Source of the DNA: Ashinkailepas kermadecensis
Taxonomy: Eukaryota; Arthropoda; Thecostraca; Neolepadidae
DNA length: 64,000 bases
Direction of reading: 5' to 3'
Assembly (NCBI GenBank): GCA_034440615.1
Contig: JAOTOM010004871.1
Location: 272,501-336,500 of the forward strand
Position 1 is the stretch's first letter; every line of letters begins with the position of its first letter. The notes beneath the pieces are model-generated. The model worked only from the letters and a program-made list of their open reading frames with translations, searched no databases and had not been told where the DNA came from. Position numbers and translations under genes: made by a program. Shown one piece after another: positions 47,356-58,255 of this stretch.

Positions 47356-47389
47356 AATTAAACAAATTCAAGCCACACTTCAGCGTTTT

Positions 47390-47455
47390 AATCAGGGGGG
47401 CCCCCCCAATATTAAAAAAAAAAAAAAAAGGGAGAGCCGGGGAAAAAAAAAAAGG
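47390..47455. other. G, C and A homopolymer cluster
   Basis: Runs of G, C and A follow one another within 65 bp. May be sequencing or consensus error. Confidence 0.55.
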
Positions 47456-47476
47456 GGTGAGACTTTATTGCGTTTT

Positions 47477-47705
47477 AAGATCATGTTTTGGTATAAAAAT
47501 GACACCTTTGTAGAAGAATAGCACGAACAACAATGATAATAGTTCACGGTTTTTCCAATCACCGGAGGTTGATCAAACGCTGATTGGTCGGATCAAGTTT
47601 ATAGAATTGATGGTCCTCTCAAGCGTTCCTTTTTGGAACCTGACCTTGCCCTGGTTTTAATCATGTTTTGGTATAAAAATGACACCTTAGGAAGAATCAC
47701 GCACA
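47477..47705. repeat. Pair of 35-bp direct repeats
   Basis: ATCATGTTTTGGTATAAAAA followed by TGACACCTT appears near 47480 and 47662. Confidence 0.85.
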
Positions 47706-48165
47706 CCAATGGTTAGGAGCCATACGGTTAAAAGTTGTCAGGCCTTTTGACCAGAGACGTTAAGCTGGGGGGCGTCGGCGACCCTGACTCCCCCTCCCCC
47801 CCAGGCAGTCCCGTGTAACGTGTCTGGTCCACGTCAGCGCTCTGCTCGAGTATCGCCGGCCTCGAGGTTACTGGTCGGGAGAGCCGGCTCGATTGACATT
47901 TGGCGATGCCGACTCGGCTGTGAACGTGGAGACGTCGACGAGGAGCCGAGCGCCGAGTGGCGAGCGACAGCTACTGCTGAGGCAGCATCGCTGGTCACCC
48001 CTCCCCACCCCACCCCCGACCGCCGCGCCACCCCAGCTTCGCTGTTGCGTTTACCTGCGGCGTGATTCACCTCCGTTGTTCGAAAGCGCGCCGGTCGCCT
48101 TCGGCGCACACTCGAGGCTGAACCCAGGCATCCACCACCAATCCACCCAGGGACCTATCCACCAC

Positions 48166-48350
48166 CAAGGGGCGGATCCAGAAGCCTGACTTTTGTCTCT
48201 TGGGGGTGGGGGTGGGGGATAGCGATATAAAACAAACTCATCAGATTTGTACAGACGGCACTCGTCGGGTCTGTTTAAGATACAATTTATCTAATAGAAT
48301 GTTTTTAGATTAGGAAAAAGCGCCATTTTAGTGCGAAATGCCGGCGATCT
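48166..48350 (+). mobile_element. CAGGGGCGGATCC-type MITE-like element
   Basis: Begins CAAGGGGCGGATCCAGAAGC, then CTGACTTTTG, a G-rich tract, GGGTCTGTTTAAGATACAAT and TAGAATGTTTTTAGAT. Right end not resolved. Confidence 0.58.
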
Positions 48351-48672
48351 TCATAGACCCAGGGATCCACATAAGTGATCTGATGATACCAGACCCTCAA
48401 TTTTTGTTCCGCCTGCTTGCAGCTGACAACGGCCTGCTGCACAATCCTCGGTCTGCTTCACAAGCCCGCCGAGGAATGGGAAAACTGGCGCTCGCTTCGG
48501 GAAACTGAATAGTTGGCCAGAGTTGTGTAAAAGTCGTTAACGACGCCGCGGATCTAGATAACCGCCAGCATTCCCCGCGCCCTTAAGCCCTTAGCGCCCT
48601 TCAGCCCAAGCGAGGCTGCGGAGCGAGGAGGTACGCTCATGATGGGATGTGCAGCCATCACCGCTGAATGTG

Positions 48673-48829
48673 GGGACGAGTAGTCTAGGGGTAAGTTGCC
48701 CGTTTCACAATCGAAAGGGTGTGGGCTCGAGTCTCACCTGTCGCTACTCTTCGCCCGCGACCAATCGGCGTGAGAGATTGGCGACGCTACATGACTCAAC
48801 GGTCGACGTGTCGTAAAACCAATAACCAT
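48673..48829 (+). mobile_element. tRNA-Val-headed SINE
   Basis: Full-length with a few changes in the head. TSD CGCTGAATGTG at 48662-48672 and 48839-48849; the match extends leftwards to 17 bp with one difference. Confidence 0.9.
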
Positions 48830-48849
48830 CACCATCATCGCTGAATGTG

Positions 48850-50289
48850 AGTCAGCGCCAGGAATTGGTGTAGCTTGCTGAAGAGCATCGCCGAGCTTGC
48901 CCAGACTGTCGCAAGGCGACCGCTTCAGAAACGGCAGTGACTGACCCGGTGGTCAGTACGTAGGGTGTTGACTGCCGTCATATACCAACCAATACCTTTT
49001 TGCGTCAGTGCAAGAAAAGGTAGTTTAGGTAAGTAGGTAAGCCAGAAAGGTAGGTAAAAAGTTAGGTAGATGGTACAAAGGTGGAAAAGTAAAATGGCGT
49101 AGTAAAGCTTAGTATAGTTTTAACGTTTATTAAAAAGGTAGGTGGTGTAATAAAAAAGAAACAATATTTCCGTGACAAATGCAACCATTTTATCGAAAGA
49201 AACCGTTAAGTTGCATAGGTCAATCCACACAACACAAATTCATCATGTTAGCTTTATATTCTACATGAGTCAGTGGAGATCTCAACACCGGGAAGGCGAA
49301 CCTAAGTCAAGGGCATTGAGCTACCCTTAGCATGATTTTTTTAGGTGGGGGAGCGGTAGTGCAAATTATACCAATCAAACATCAAATTCACCATAGCACG
49401 GGAAACCACTCCAAGCGAGCGAATTCCAAGATTTCCGCTGTTTTGGAGAGGCTTAATGCTCCTGCCTTGACCTTTTGCTGTTTTGTTCCGCATTCATTCT
49501 TCTTCGTTTCTTGTTTGACTAATTGTTACAAGCACACTCGCTTCAATGTTACCCCACTAACACCGGAGCATATTTAACCCTGAGGTCCTCAAAGACACCT
49601 TGGAGTATAGCTAACTCTGGGGTCCTCAAGGGCGTCATAAGCTGGCCTATTTGCATGAGAGGTCCCCTTGGCAACTTTTACTATTTCGGACTCTATTGGG
49701 TGAGACCATACTGATCAGGGCAGTGCGGCCGAGTCAGGCTGAGCTACCCGCGGTATACCCGCGGGGTCAGACCAGACTAACCAGGATAGTGCTACTGGGT
49801 CAGGCTGACCTATCCGTGGTAACATCGGCGGGGCAGGCTGATCTACACACGGTAACGTCTTGCGAAAAAAAAAACTGAAAACAAATGGAGTGCCGTTGGC
49901 GGATCAGGCTCATAAGATCTACTTTCAGAAGATCTATTTTCAGAAGATCTACTTTCAGAAGATCAAACCGTTCGCGCCGCCTGGAATCTAACGCAGTCAC
50001 GTCACGCGGCTATTTCTGTCTCCCCAGAATATGGCGAGGTATTTCTGTCCGCCTAATCAACAGACAGGGAGTTGAAAACAAACCGCGAAGAGGAGCTCCC
50101 GGCGGTGCGCGTTCGCTCGTCAGCGGCAGTCGGCGGGGCCGGACGTGACGCCCGCGCGGATGGTGCGCCGGTCAGTGTGTTTTGAATGTGGCGAGTTTTA
50201 CGCAACATTGTCTGGTCGGCCACCACGTGGAAGTACCCAAAAAAAAAAATATGAATATAACCGCATAAAGGCGCTGTTCCACCCGGACA
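48850..50289. other. Intron sequence, mostly unassigned
   Basis: A 16-bp repeat with core TTTCAGAAGATCTA (four units) lies at 49912-49966. Nothing else recognised. Confidence 0.4.
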
Positions 50290-50612
50290 TAACTGTATCA
50301 CACCATACCCGTCGACCACATCAGAGACTGTATCACACCATCCACCCGCCGACCACATCAGGACTTTCCACCATCCAGTCGACAATCAGCACCATCCACC
50401 CGCCGACCACATCAGGACTGTATCACACCATCCACCCGCCGACCACATCAGGACTGTATCACACCATCCACCCGCCGACCACATCAGGACTGTACCACAC
50501 CATCCACCCGTCGACCACATCGAGACTGTATCACACCATCCACCCGTCGACCACATCGAGACTGTATCACACCATCCACCCGTCGACATCGAGACTGTAT
50601 CACATCATCCAC
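50290..50612. repeat. 36-bp minisatellite, about nine copies
   Basis: Unit CATCCACCCGCCGACCACAT plus CAGGACTGTATCACAC. Period is 12 codons. Confidence 0.93.
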
Positions 50613-51609
50613 CCGGCGGTCGGAGTATCTGCATTCCCAGTCGGCGTCAAGCCGCCGGCCAGAGTTATCGACGAGGCGTGCGGCTCCGACTCGGGCTCAG
50701 GAAGCCATCAGCGCGGCCGGCCGACGGCCGGCTGACGGCCGGACGAGGTGTGCGGCCTCAACAGGCGGAGACAGCCACCAGGCCGGCCGGCCGGCGGCGG
50801 ACCGCGCGGCTCCAGAGCGGACTCGCCATCAGCGCGGCCGGCCGGCTCGGGTCCGGCGAGCCGGCGGGCCCGCGTGTCGCCTGGTGCTCGCGACAGATGT
50901 CAGCAGCACGCTGATTGGCTGCCGGTCGTGAGTTGACTGATGAAGCGGCCGGCGGGCACGGCTCCCGCGGGTCGCCGGCCAGATGGCGGCCGATGGTTCC
51001 CCGCGGGCCGGCCCTCCCAGCTGTCGGTCACTGTGTGCTCACGGCAGACGGCGCCAGGTGAGGACGGCACATTTTGTGGGCGGACCTCGCAAACAATGCC
51101 TACTTACCGGTAACGGATCAGTGCGCAATGTCATCAGTGGATAATTGAATGGATTCGGGAACCCCGGAACATGTGGAGGGGGAGATAACCATCAGAGGGG
51201 AACTTATCCAATCAGGTCTCGTCAGAATTACACCCACAAACACGTACCGTCGCCGTGACGACGCTCTCTCTTGGCTGGTGGCGGTGGTGGCGAGCGGAAC
51301 TGGGCGGTGGGGAGAGCAGGATGAAGACGAGGCGGAGGAGAGTGTCGGGTGATGGTGAGCGCATTAAATGGCTCGTCAAGTCGGCGGGAGCTGCTCGGCC
51401 GTGGCCGGGCGCTGCATAAGAGGCGGCGTGGCGCCCATGAGCGCCAGCTCGGCGGTGGCAGGCGGGTGGGCTTCGTCTATGCTCTGTCAACCATTACACA
51501 TGTGAAGCAGGTGAACGCCGGCAGCGGATGCACGTGCTGCATGGAAACTATGCAACGCATATGAGTTGCAAGTGAGTGCTGCGCTGTGGTAACGAGTGTT
51601 GTGTCCGTA
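50613..51609. other. CpG-rich block, no gene recognised
   Basis: 50640-51060 is dominated by CCGGCCGGC-type sequence and could be a CpG island, but no exon with plausible splice sites and recognisable protein was found. Confidence 0.4.
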
Positions 51610-52215
51610 CTGTAGTATGCCCTGCGCCGTCTGTGCTGTAGTCTGCACTGTAGTCTGCGCTGTAGTCTGTGCTGTAGTCTGCGCTGTAGTCTGTGCTGTA
51701 GTCTGCGCTGTAGTCTGTACTGTAGTCTGCGCTGCTGTAGTCTGCGCTGTAGTCTGCGCTGTAGTCTGTCCTGTGACATCTATGCTATAGTCTGCCCTGT
51801 GCCGTCTGTGCTGTAGTCTGTCCTGTGCCATCTATGCTATAGTCTGCCCTGTGCCATCTATGCTGTAGTCTGCCCTGTGTCGTCTGTGGTGTAGTCTGTG
51901 CTGTAGTCTGCCCTGTGCCGTCTGTGCTGTAGTCTGTACTGTGACATCTATGCTATAGTCTGCCCTGTGCCGTCTGTGCTGTAGTCTGCGCTGTAGTCTG
52001 CGCTGTAGTCTGCGCTGTAGTCTGTGCTGTGGTCCGCGCTGCAGTATGTCCGGTGCGGTCTGTACTGTAGTCTGTCCTGTAGTCTGCCCTGTGCCATCTA
52101 TGCTATAGTCTGCCCTGTGCCATCTATGCTGTAGTCTGCCCTGTGCCGTCTGTGCTGTAGTCTGTAGTGACATCTATGCTATAGTCTGTCCTGTTCCGTC
52201 TGTGCCATTGTGTGA
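51610..52215. repeat. 12-bp minisatellite CTGTAGTCTGCG
   Basis: About 45 units with variants (CTGTAGTCTGTG, CTATAGTCTGCC) and a higher-order segment TCTGCCCTGTGCCATCTATG. Confidence 0.93.
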
Positions 52216-52224
52216 ACTGTAGTC

Positions 52225-52405
52225 TGCTGTTGTGGTGTTGCCCCGGTTGTTGCGGTGTGACCCCGGCTGTTGTTTGTAGTCTGCCCCGGTTGTTGGGGTT
52301 GCCCCGGCTGTTGCTGTGTGACCCCGGCTGTTGTGGTGTTGCCCCGGCTGTTGCGGTGCGGCCCCGGCTGTTGCTGTGCGGCCCCGGCTGTTGCGGTGCG
52401 GCCGT
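52225..52405. repeat. GCCCCGGCTGTTGCGGTGCG repeat
   Basis: About nine degenerate units of 18-27 bp with core CCCCGGCTGTTG. Confidence 0.88.
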
Positions 52406-52544
52406 GACCTTTGGCACGCCCGATGGGCGTGGTTTGCTGGCTGTAGCGGTTCATGACTCACCCGTCGGTGCTCGTACCGGGGGTTTGTGTCGGCACGTTA
52501 TTAAAAGGCCGTCGCCGCGCTGTCACTGGGCCGGTGACATGGCC

Positions 52545-52890
52545 GGCTCATACCGCTCTGTCACTGCTCTGGGGACACTACCGCACAGTCATATCACCCT
52601 GTCACTGCTCTGGGGACACTACCGCACAGTCATATCACCCTGTCACTGCTCTGGGGACACTACCGCACAGTCATATCACCCTGTCACTGCTCTGGGGACA
52701 CTACCGCACAGTCATATCACCCTGTCACTGCTCTGGGGACACTAGCGCGCAGTCACACCGCTCTGTCACTGCTCTCGGGCACTACCGCACACTCGTACTG
52801 CTCTGTCAACACTACTGCAAGTCATACCGCTCTGTCACTGCTCTGGAGACAACTGCACAGTCATACTGCTCTGCCACTGCTCTGGGTTAT
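52545..52890. repeat. 41-bp minisatellite, about eight copies
   Basis: Unit CACTACCGCACAGTCATATC plus ACCCTGTCACTGCTCTGGGGA. The first four copies are nearly identical and the later ones diverged and shortened. Confidence 0.93.
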
Positions 52891-54395
52891 TATAAATGCA
52901 ACAGGAATGTAGGCAAAATTGCAGAAACATTAGCAGTACGACACAGCCTCGCCTTTTCACATTCTCCAAAAGCAGACCTTGAACTTGAAATTAAAACCAC
53001 GCAAAGCAGGTTTTATTATGCTTTTGGTGAAATGTACTGTGCTAGCCCTCTAACTCTTTCCGACCTACCCTTTGCAGACTTCAACGCCAGATGATTACCA
53101 AATATTTTCAAAGAACGAAAATTTGGGACATCTAGATGTTCTTTGATGAAACTTGTTTTTTTTTGTGATTTTACTTCCTTTGACATGCAAAGAAAAGTCA
53201 GATGACCGCTGCCGAACATGGCTCACATTTTCAATCCGGCCTGGTGCAGATGCATCAGCGATTTCTCGTCGTCACCCGGGGATATCTGCTCCGACTGTGG
53301 GCGAGTTAATGTAGCCGACGCAACGTGGACATTGAGCCGCGTATTGTGCAGAGTGGAGCCTGTCTGTGGTGGTATGATCCAGTGCGCCGTCTGCCCACCG
53401 GACGGCTGGACTACGTCAGCGCTGTCACGTTCTTGCATCGTTCGAACATCTTTGACATCGACATTGTTCGGATATCGTTGTGACATTCTTACATCGGCAT
53501 CGTGACACGTTCCGACATCTACCTGCAATGGTAGGAGGGAATAGTTTTCCATATCTTTTCCAAAGCTTGCAAATGTGCAGACGTCTGTTTGACGGGGAGT
53601 ATAAGTAGTTCGCCGATTTGAATTGAACCATGCCCACAGCCGCTGTTACCTCGTGCAACCCGCGTTCCATTATGCGGGAGCAAATTTCGATGGCACGCGC
53701 AGGGCCCTGGAACTGGTTCCACGGGACATGATCGACAACATGTCAGTCGAAGACGACGGCCATACAACATATCAGACGACGACGACGACGGTCAGAAAAC
53801 ATGTCAACATGTCAACATGTCAACAACGACGACATGTCAAAATATGACAAAACATGTCAACAACGACGACGAAGGCCAGACAACATATCAGTCGACACGT
53901 TCTGCGGTGTGCTGAGGGCTGTTGGTGATGATGTTCCGTCTGGACTGGTGCCGCGCCGACGTCCACCCTGGTGTGACCCCTCCCCCCGATGAAAGCGCTA
54001 CGGGAGAAGGACACCGTTTGCAGCCGCGTTAGGATCAACAGCAATCCCGAAACAGTCCGTGGTTTTAAAGATAAACACTCGCTGCTTTAGGAGTTTGAGC
54101 TGCTCGAGGTACCGTTGGTATTGTAGGTACGATGCGTTGTTTCTGGCACAACCGTTCGAACGTGAGCGGTTTTATCGCTTTTGAAGTGTATTAACGGCTG
54201 GAAGGGCCAGTTGCCAGCTGTCGTGGATGGAGACGTGGAGCCACTGGTGATGTAGAACTCGCATACCTGTTGAATCAAACTTTTGCGTAAAGGTTCGATT
54301 TCGCTAAAGTTTTCCGTTTTCCAGAAATAGCATCGCACGTGCTACCATGTCTCGATGAATTTACAACCACAGACGATAATGTTAATGACATTATC
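52891..54395. other. Intron sequence, mostly unassigned
   Basis: A degenerate ACGACGACATGTCAAAATAT-like repeat at about 53745-53885; otherwise no recognised signal. Confidence 0.35.
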
Positions 54396-54408
54396 CCGGA
54401 CAGGATGA

Positions 54409-54570
54409 GGGGACGAGTGGTATTGGGGTAAGATGCTCGTCTCACAATCGAAAGGTTGTGGGTTCGAGTCTCACCTGTCGCTACTCTTCGCCCGCGACCA
54501 ATCGGCGTGAGAGATTGGCGACGCTACATGACTCAACGGTCGACGTGTCGTAAAACCAATAACCAACCAA
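54409..54570 (+). mobile_element. tRNA-Val-headed SINE
   Basis: Full-length. TSD CCGGACAGGATGA at 54396-54408 and 54571-54583. Confidence 0.93.
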
Positions 54571-54583
54571 CCGGACAGGATGA

Positions 54584-55803
54584 CATGGGCGCAATATGAC
54601 CCGAGTAATCAGCACTCCCTGAAGCACCAATCCACCACTACCACCACCACCACCACCACCGGGCAGGATAATGTTCTCGACCTAAGAAATACGGGACTGT
54701 GCGGTTGCACCATGGTCGCATGGTCGCACCTCCCGACTTATTGATCCCAGGACCCGGTCGACAAGATTTACCAGAGTAAGGCGGCATTCAATACCCTGTC
54801 GCATTTGGGGTGTCTCGTGGGCACACATGTTTGCCTTTTGGGTCATGGTTCACGTCACACGGTTAACATCGTGGACAGGTCACATTAAAATGGAAATGTT
54901 GCGAAGTCACACCTAACCAATTTGCCTCATTAATCAATGCTGTAGTAGCACATGGTGATGATATGCTTCCGGCGATTGCAAATTAAATATTAAGACATTG
55001 GTATTGCGCGTCGTTCATATTTGAACTTTGATGATCTTGAACAAAAGTTAAGGGTGCCTGGGCATGGGTTTTCTGGTCTATGAACATCATACTGCTGATT
55101 CTATGTTATGAAATGCTCAGGTGCGGTTTAGGTTGGTATCTATGATATAGACCAAAACCAATTTGACTTATAATGACCTGGAAGAGCTCGCATCACACGT
55201 GCTTCTATGTTTAACCTCTCGTGACATCGGAGTTATTTTTTCCATTTGCGACAGTTACGTCATGCCGTTGGGTTCACTACGTTTCTGCCCGGGCTTTCAG
55301 CCGAAATTATGAGACTTGTGATGACGCGGGACGAGGTTCGAATTTGTGTACTTTGATTCTACATGGGTCTACATTGACCTCATGCGCTACTTGACCCATG
55401 CATGGCTATACCTACAAGCAAGCTGCAGCTCTAACCTACTTACCAGAGCATGAGTAGCCAATTCAGTGTCGAAACGGAAAACAGTCTCCTTGATTGCATC
55501 ACAGCCAGTAACCTGGCATGACCTGTGATCACCTGTGATGACCTCGGATGACCTCGGATGACCTCGGATAAGACGTTATGGCGCAAGGTGCAGACTTGAC
55601 GACCGAAGGGGGACCGAACTTTTGCAGTATATGTCTTATTCAGTTGTTGAGCTATATGGAAAAGCTACCGGGAGGGGGTAGACGCCCGCCCCCAGTCAAC
55701 ACAGTGTTAACTTGGTGAGTCAACTTAGCAGATGCGTTGTGCGTTATTCTACATGACGAAAGGCAGTGATGCGGGCTTAGAATAGCCACAATGATGATGC
55801 TCC
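54584..55803. other. Intron sequence, unassigned
   Basis: No coding signal; a few GGATGACCTC units near 55535-55570. Confidence 0.3.
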
Positions 55804-56166
55804 ATGTAGCAGACTTGAGTGACGATGCCCGGTGTGGTATACTTCAGTGACGATGCCCGGTGTGGCAGACTTCAGTGACGATGCCCGGTGTGGTGGACTT
55901 CAGTCACGATGCCCGGTGTGGTATACTTCAGTGACGATGCCCGGTGTGGCAGACTTCAGTGACGATGCCCGGTGTGGCAGACTTCAGTGACGATGCTCGG
56001 TGTGGCAAACTTCAGTGACGATGCCCGGTGTGGCAGACTTCAGTGACGATGCTCGGTGTGACAAATTTCAGTGACGATGCCCAGTGTGGCAAACTTCAGT
56101 GACGATGCCCAGTGTGGTATACTTCAGTGACGATGCCCGGTGTGGCAGACTTCAGTGACGATGCTC
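55804..56166. repeat. 28-bp minisatellite, interrupted by MITE
   Basis: About 13 units of GGTGTGGCAGACTTCAGTGA plus CGATGCCC. The array is cut at 56167 by a hAT MITE and resumes at 56809 for about 1.5 units. Confidence 0.94.
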
Positions 56167-56808
56167 CATTGTTAAAATAATGGTTTTTCGTTAGGTGTGA
56201 GATGTCATTCGAGTACAGTAGGATGTCAAAATTTGCATGGGAAATGCCATTTTAAATTATCATTTATGACCTTGACACTCAATTTCGAACCGATAGCATA
56301 CCTATAAGGGCATCTTTTCCTTCGTTCCACACATGCGTAATTTATGGATATGTACCTATGTGAACGACAATAATCAAAATACTATACTATGTTATGGACT
56401 GGTTTTGAGCAACAGACCACATCATAAGTATGCGCTTTTCTTGGAATTGTGTTGCGATATATTCGTGTTTCACAGTCCGGAGACGAGCGGTCTAGGGGTA
56501 AGATGCTCGTCTCACAATCGAAAGGTTGTGGGTTCGAGTCTCACCTGTCGCTACTCTTCGCCCGCGACCAATCGGCGTGAGAGATTGGCGACGCTACATG
56601 ACTCAACGGTCGACGTGTCGTAAAAACCAATAACCAACCCAGTGAGCACAAGCGTGATATGTGTAAATGAGATGCTGTTAGAAATGACGCATGCAAAAAA
56701 AAAAAAACATTTGAAGAAGCATGATACCGATTCGTCTTTGGAAAATATGTCGATTGAGTGTTTAGAAAGTGCTGCATTCCACCCTAATTCACGGATAATT
56801 TATCACTG
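56167..56808 (-). mobile_element. hAT-type MITE, copy 5 with nested SINE (642 bp)
   Basis: Begins CATTGTTAAAATAATGG and ends TTTATCACTG. Exact 8-bp TSD CGATGCTC (56159-56166, 56809-56816). Without the nested SINE it is about 480 bp, as in the other copies. Confidence 0.92.
56480..56638 (+). mobile_element. tRNA-Val-headed SINE nested in MITE
   Basis: AGACGAGCGGTCTAGGGG through CAATAACCAACC. Lies wholly inside the MITE at 56167-56808. No TSD found. Confidence 0.88.
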
Positions 56809-56879
56809 CGATGCTCGGTGTGGCAGATTTCAGTGACGATGCTCCATGTCATGGCTCTCGTGATGGCCTCTCCTTGCTG

Positions 56880-56960
56880 AAACCTCAAATAGCCAGAAGC
56901 TACTTCGCTTCTACCGACGTTTCGGATGCAGTGCTTTTTCAGGCGTCGTTTTCATTCCAC
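56880..56960 (-). mobile_element. Penelope-like terminal remnant
   Basis: On the minus strand CGACGCCTGAAAAAGCACTG precedes ATCCGAAACGTCGGTAGAAG. CTGA...GAAA flanked by CGACG / CGTCG is the arrangement seen in the terminal repeats of Penelope-like elements, which carry hammerhead ribozymes. The core here has CTGAAAA in place of CTGANGA, so it is likely inactive. Confidence 0.5.
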
Positions 56961-57082
56961 ACAAATTGACAGATTTCGCTGACAAATGATCTTGTTATTG
57001 TTGAAGCACTTGCAGGGCGCTATCGCTTCCTTTCTGTTCGCTGTTTGGTGCCACGATTGATTAGCAGCGGCCACCAACCAAT

Positions 57083-57545
57083 AGTAGCCAGCTGATGTGT
57101 ACCCGGTGGTAGCCAGCTGATATGTACCCTGTGGTAGCCAGCTGATGTGTGTATTCGGTGGTAGCCAGCTGATATATACCCTGTGGTAGCCAGCTGATGT
57201 GTGTATTCGGTGGTAGCCGGCTGATATATACCCTGTGGTAGCCAGCTGATGTGTGTATTCGGTGGTAGCCGGCTGCCGTGTACCCGGTGGTAATCAGCTG
57301 ATGTGTACCCGGTGGTAGCCATCTTCCGTGTACCCGATGGTAGCCAGCTGCCGTGTACCCGGTGGTAGCCCTCTGCTGTGTACCCGGTGGTAGCCATCTT
57401 CCGTGTACCCGGTGGTAGCCAGCTGCTGTGTACCCGGTGGTAGCCATCTTCCGTGTACCCGGTGGTAGCCAGCTGCTGTGTACCCGATGGTAGCCAGCTG
57501 ATGTGTACCCGATGGTAGCCAGCTTCCGTGTATCCGTGGTAGCCG
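57083..57545. repeat. 25-27 bp minisatellite
   Basis: About 18 units of GTACCCGGTGGTAGCCAGCT plus GATGT, with GTGTGTATTC and CTTCCGT variants. Confidence 0.94.
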
Positions 57546-58091
57546 GCTGTCTGCGTGACGCTTTGGTCACTCGATTGCGAAAAAGGCTACCAGCAGCGAA
57601 CAGCTGACAAGCCTTAGATCTGGGATCATCTGATCTGAGCATTGTAACCACACATGCACAGTTCATGTTTCAACAGCCCCGTTGAGGTTTATCTCCGCTT
57701 TGTTCCGGTTTTGGCACTACCCGAAATGACCCGGGGGAAATCAAGAGTCGCCGGCGGCTCGAACGTTTCCTTGAGCCGCCCATGACATCCTGATATTCCC
57801 CGGAGCTGAACAATTGACCTATTACCTTGGAAGTGCCATGCCAGCCGCCAGCCGGAAGCTGGGTAGGCGGCGGTCTGAGGTTCTGGCGCTCAGTAGTATT
57901 CCCATGGCAGACAGAAGTCCGCCTTCCGCCTTGCAGCTCCCGGTAGATCCCAAACTTCCCCCCGAGACTGACCGCAGACCGACTCTTCGGACTGACTCCA
58001 CACCGCCCCGGAACTGACTAGGCTCGAATGATGTCGAGGTATCATCGTGCATTCGTGGGCCGGACAGGCCGTCCGGGCCTGCCAGCTGTTT
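57546..58091. other. Intron sequence, unassigned
   Basis: No recognised element. Confidence 0.3.
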
Positions 58092-58255
58092 CTATGGTGA
58101 CCAGCCACCTCGGGCGGCTTGTTGCTATGGTGACCGGCCACCTCTGGCGGTTTGTTGCTATGGTGACCGGCCACCTCGGGCGGCTTGTTGCTATGGTGAC
58201 TGGCCACCTCTGGCGGTTTGTTGCTATGGTGACCGGCCACCTCGGGCGGTTTGTC
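58092..58255. repeat. 33-bp minisatellite, five copies
   Basis: Unit TTGTTGCTATGGTGACCGGC plus CACCTCGGGCGGT. Units alternate between CTCGGG and CTCTGG, suggesting a 66-bp dimer. Confidence 0.93.
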
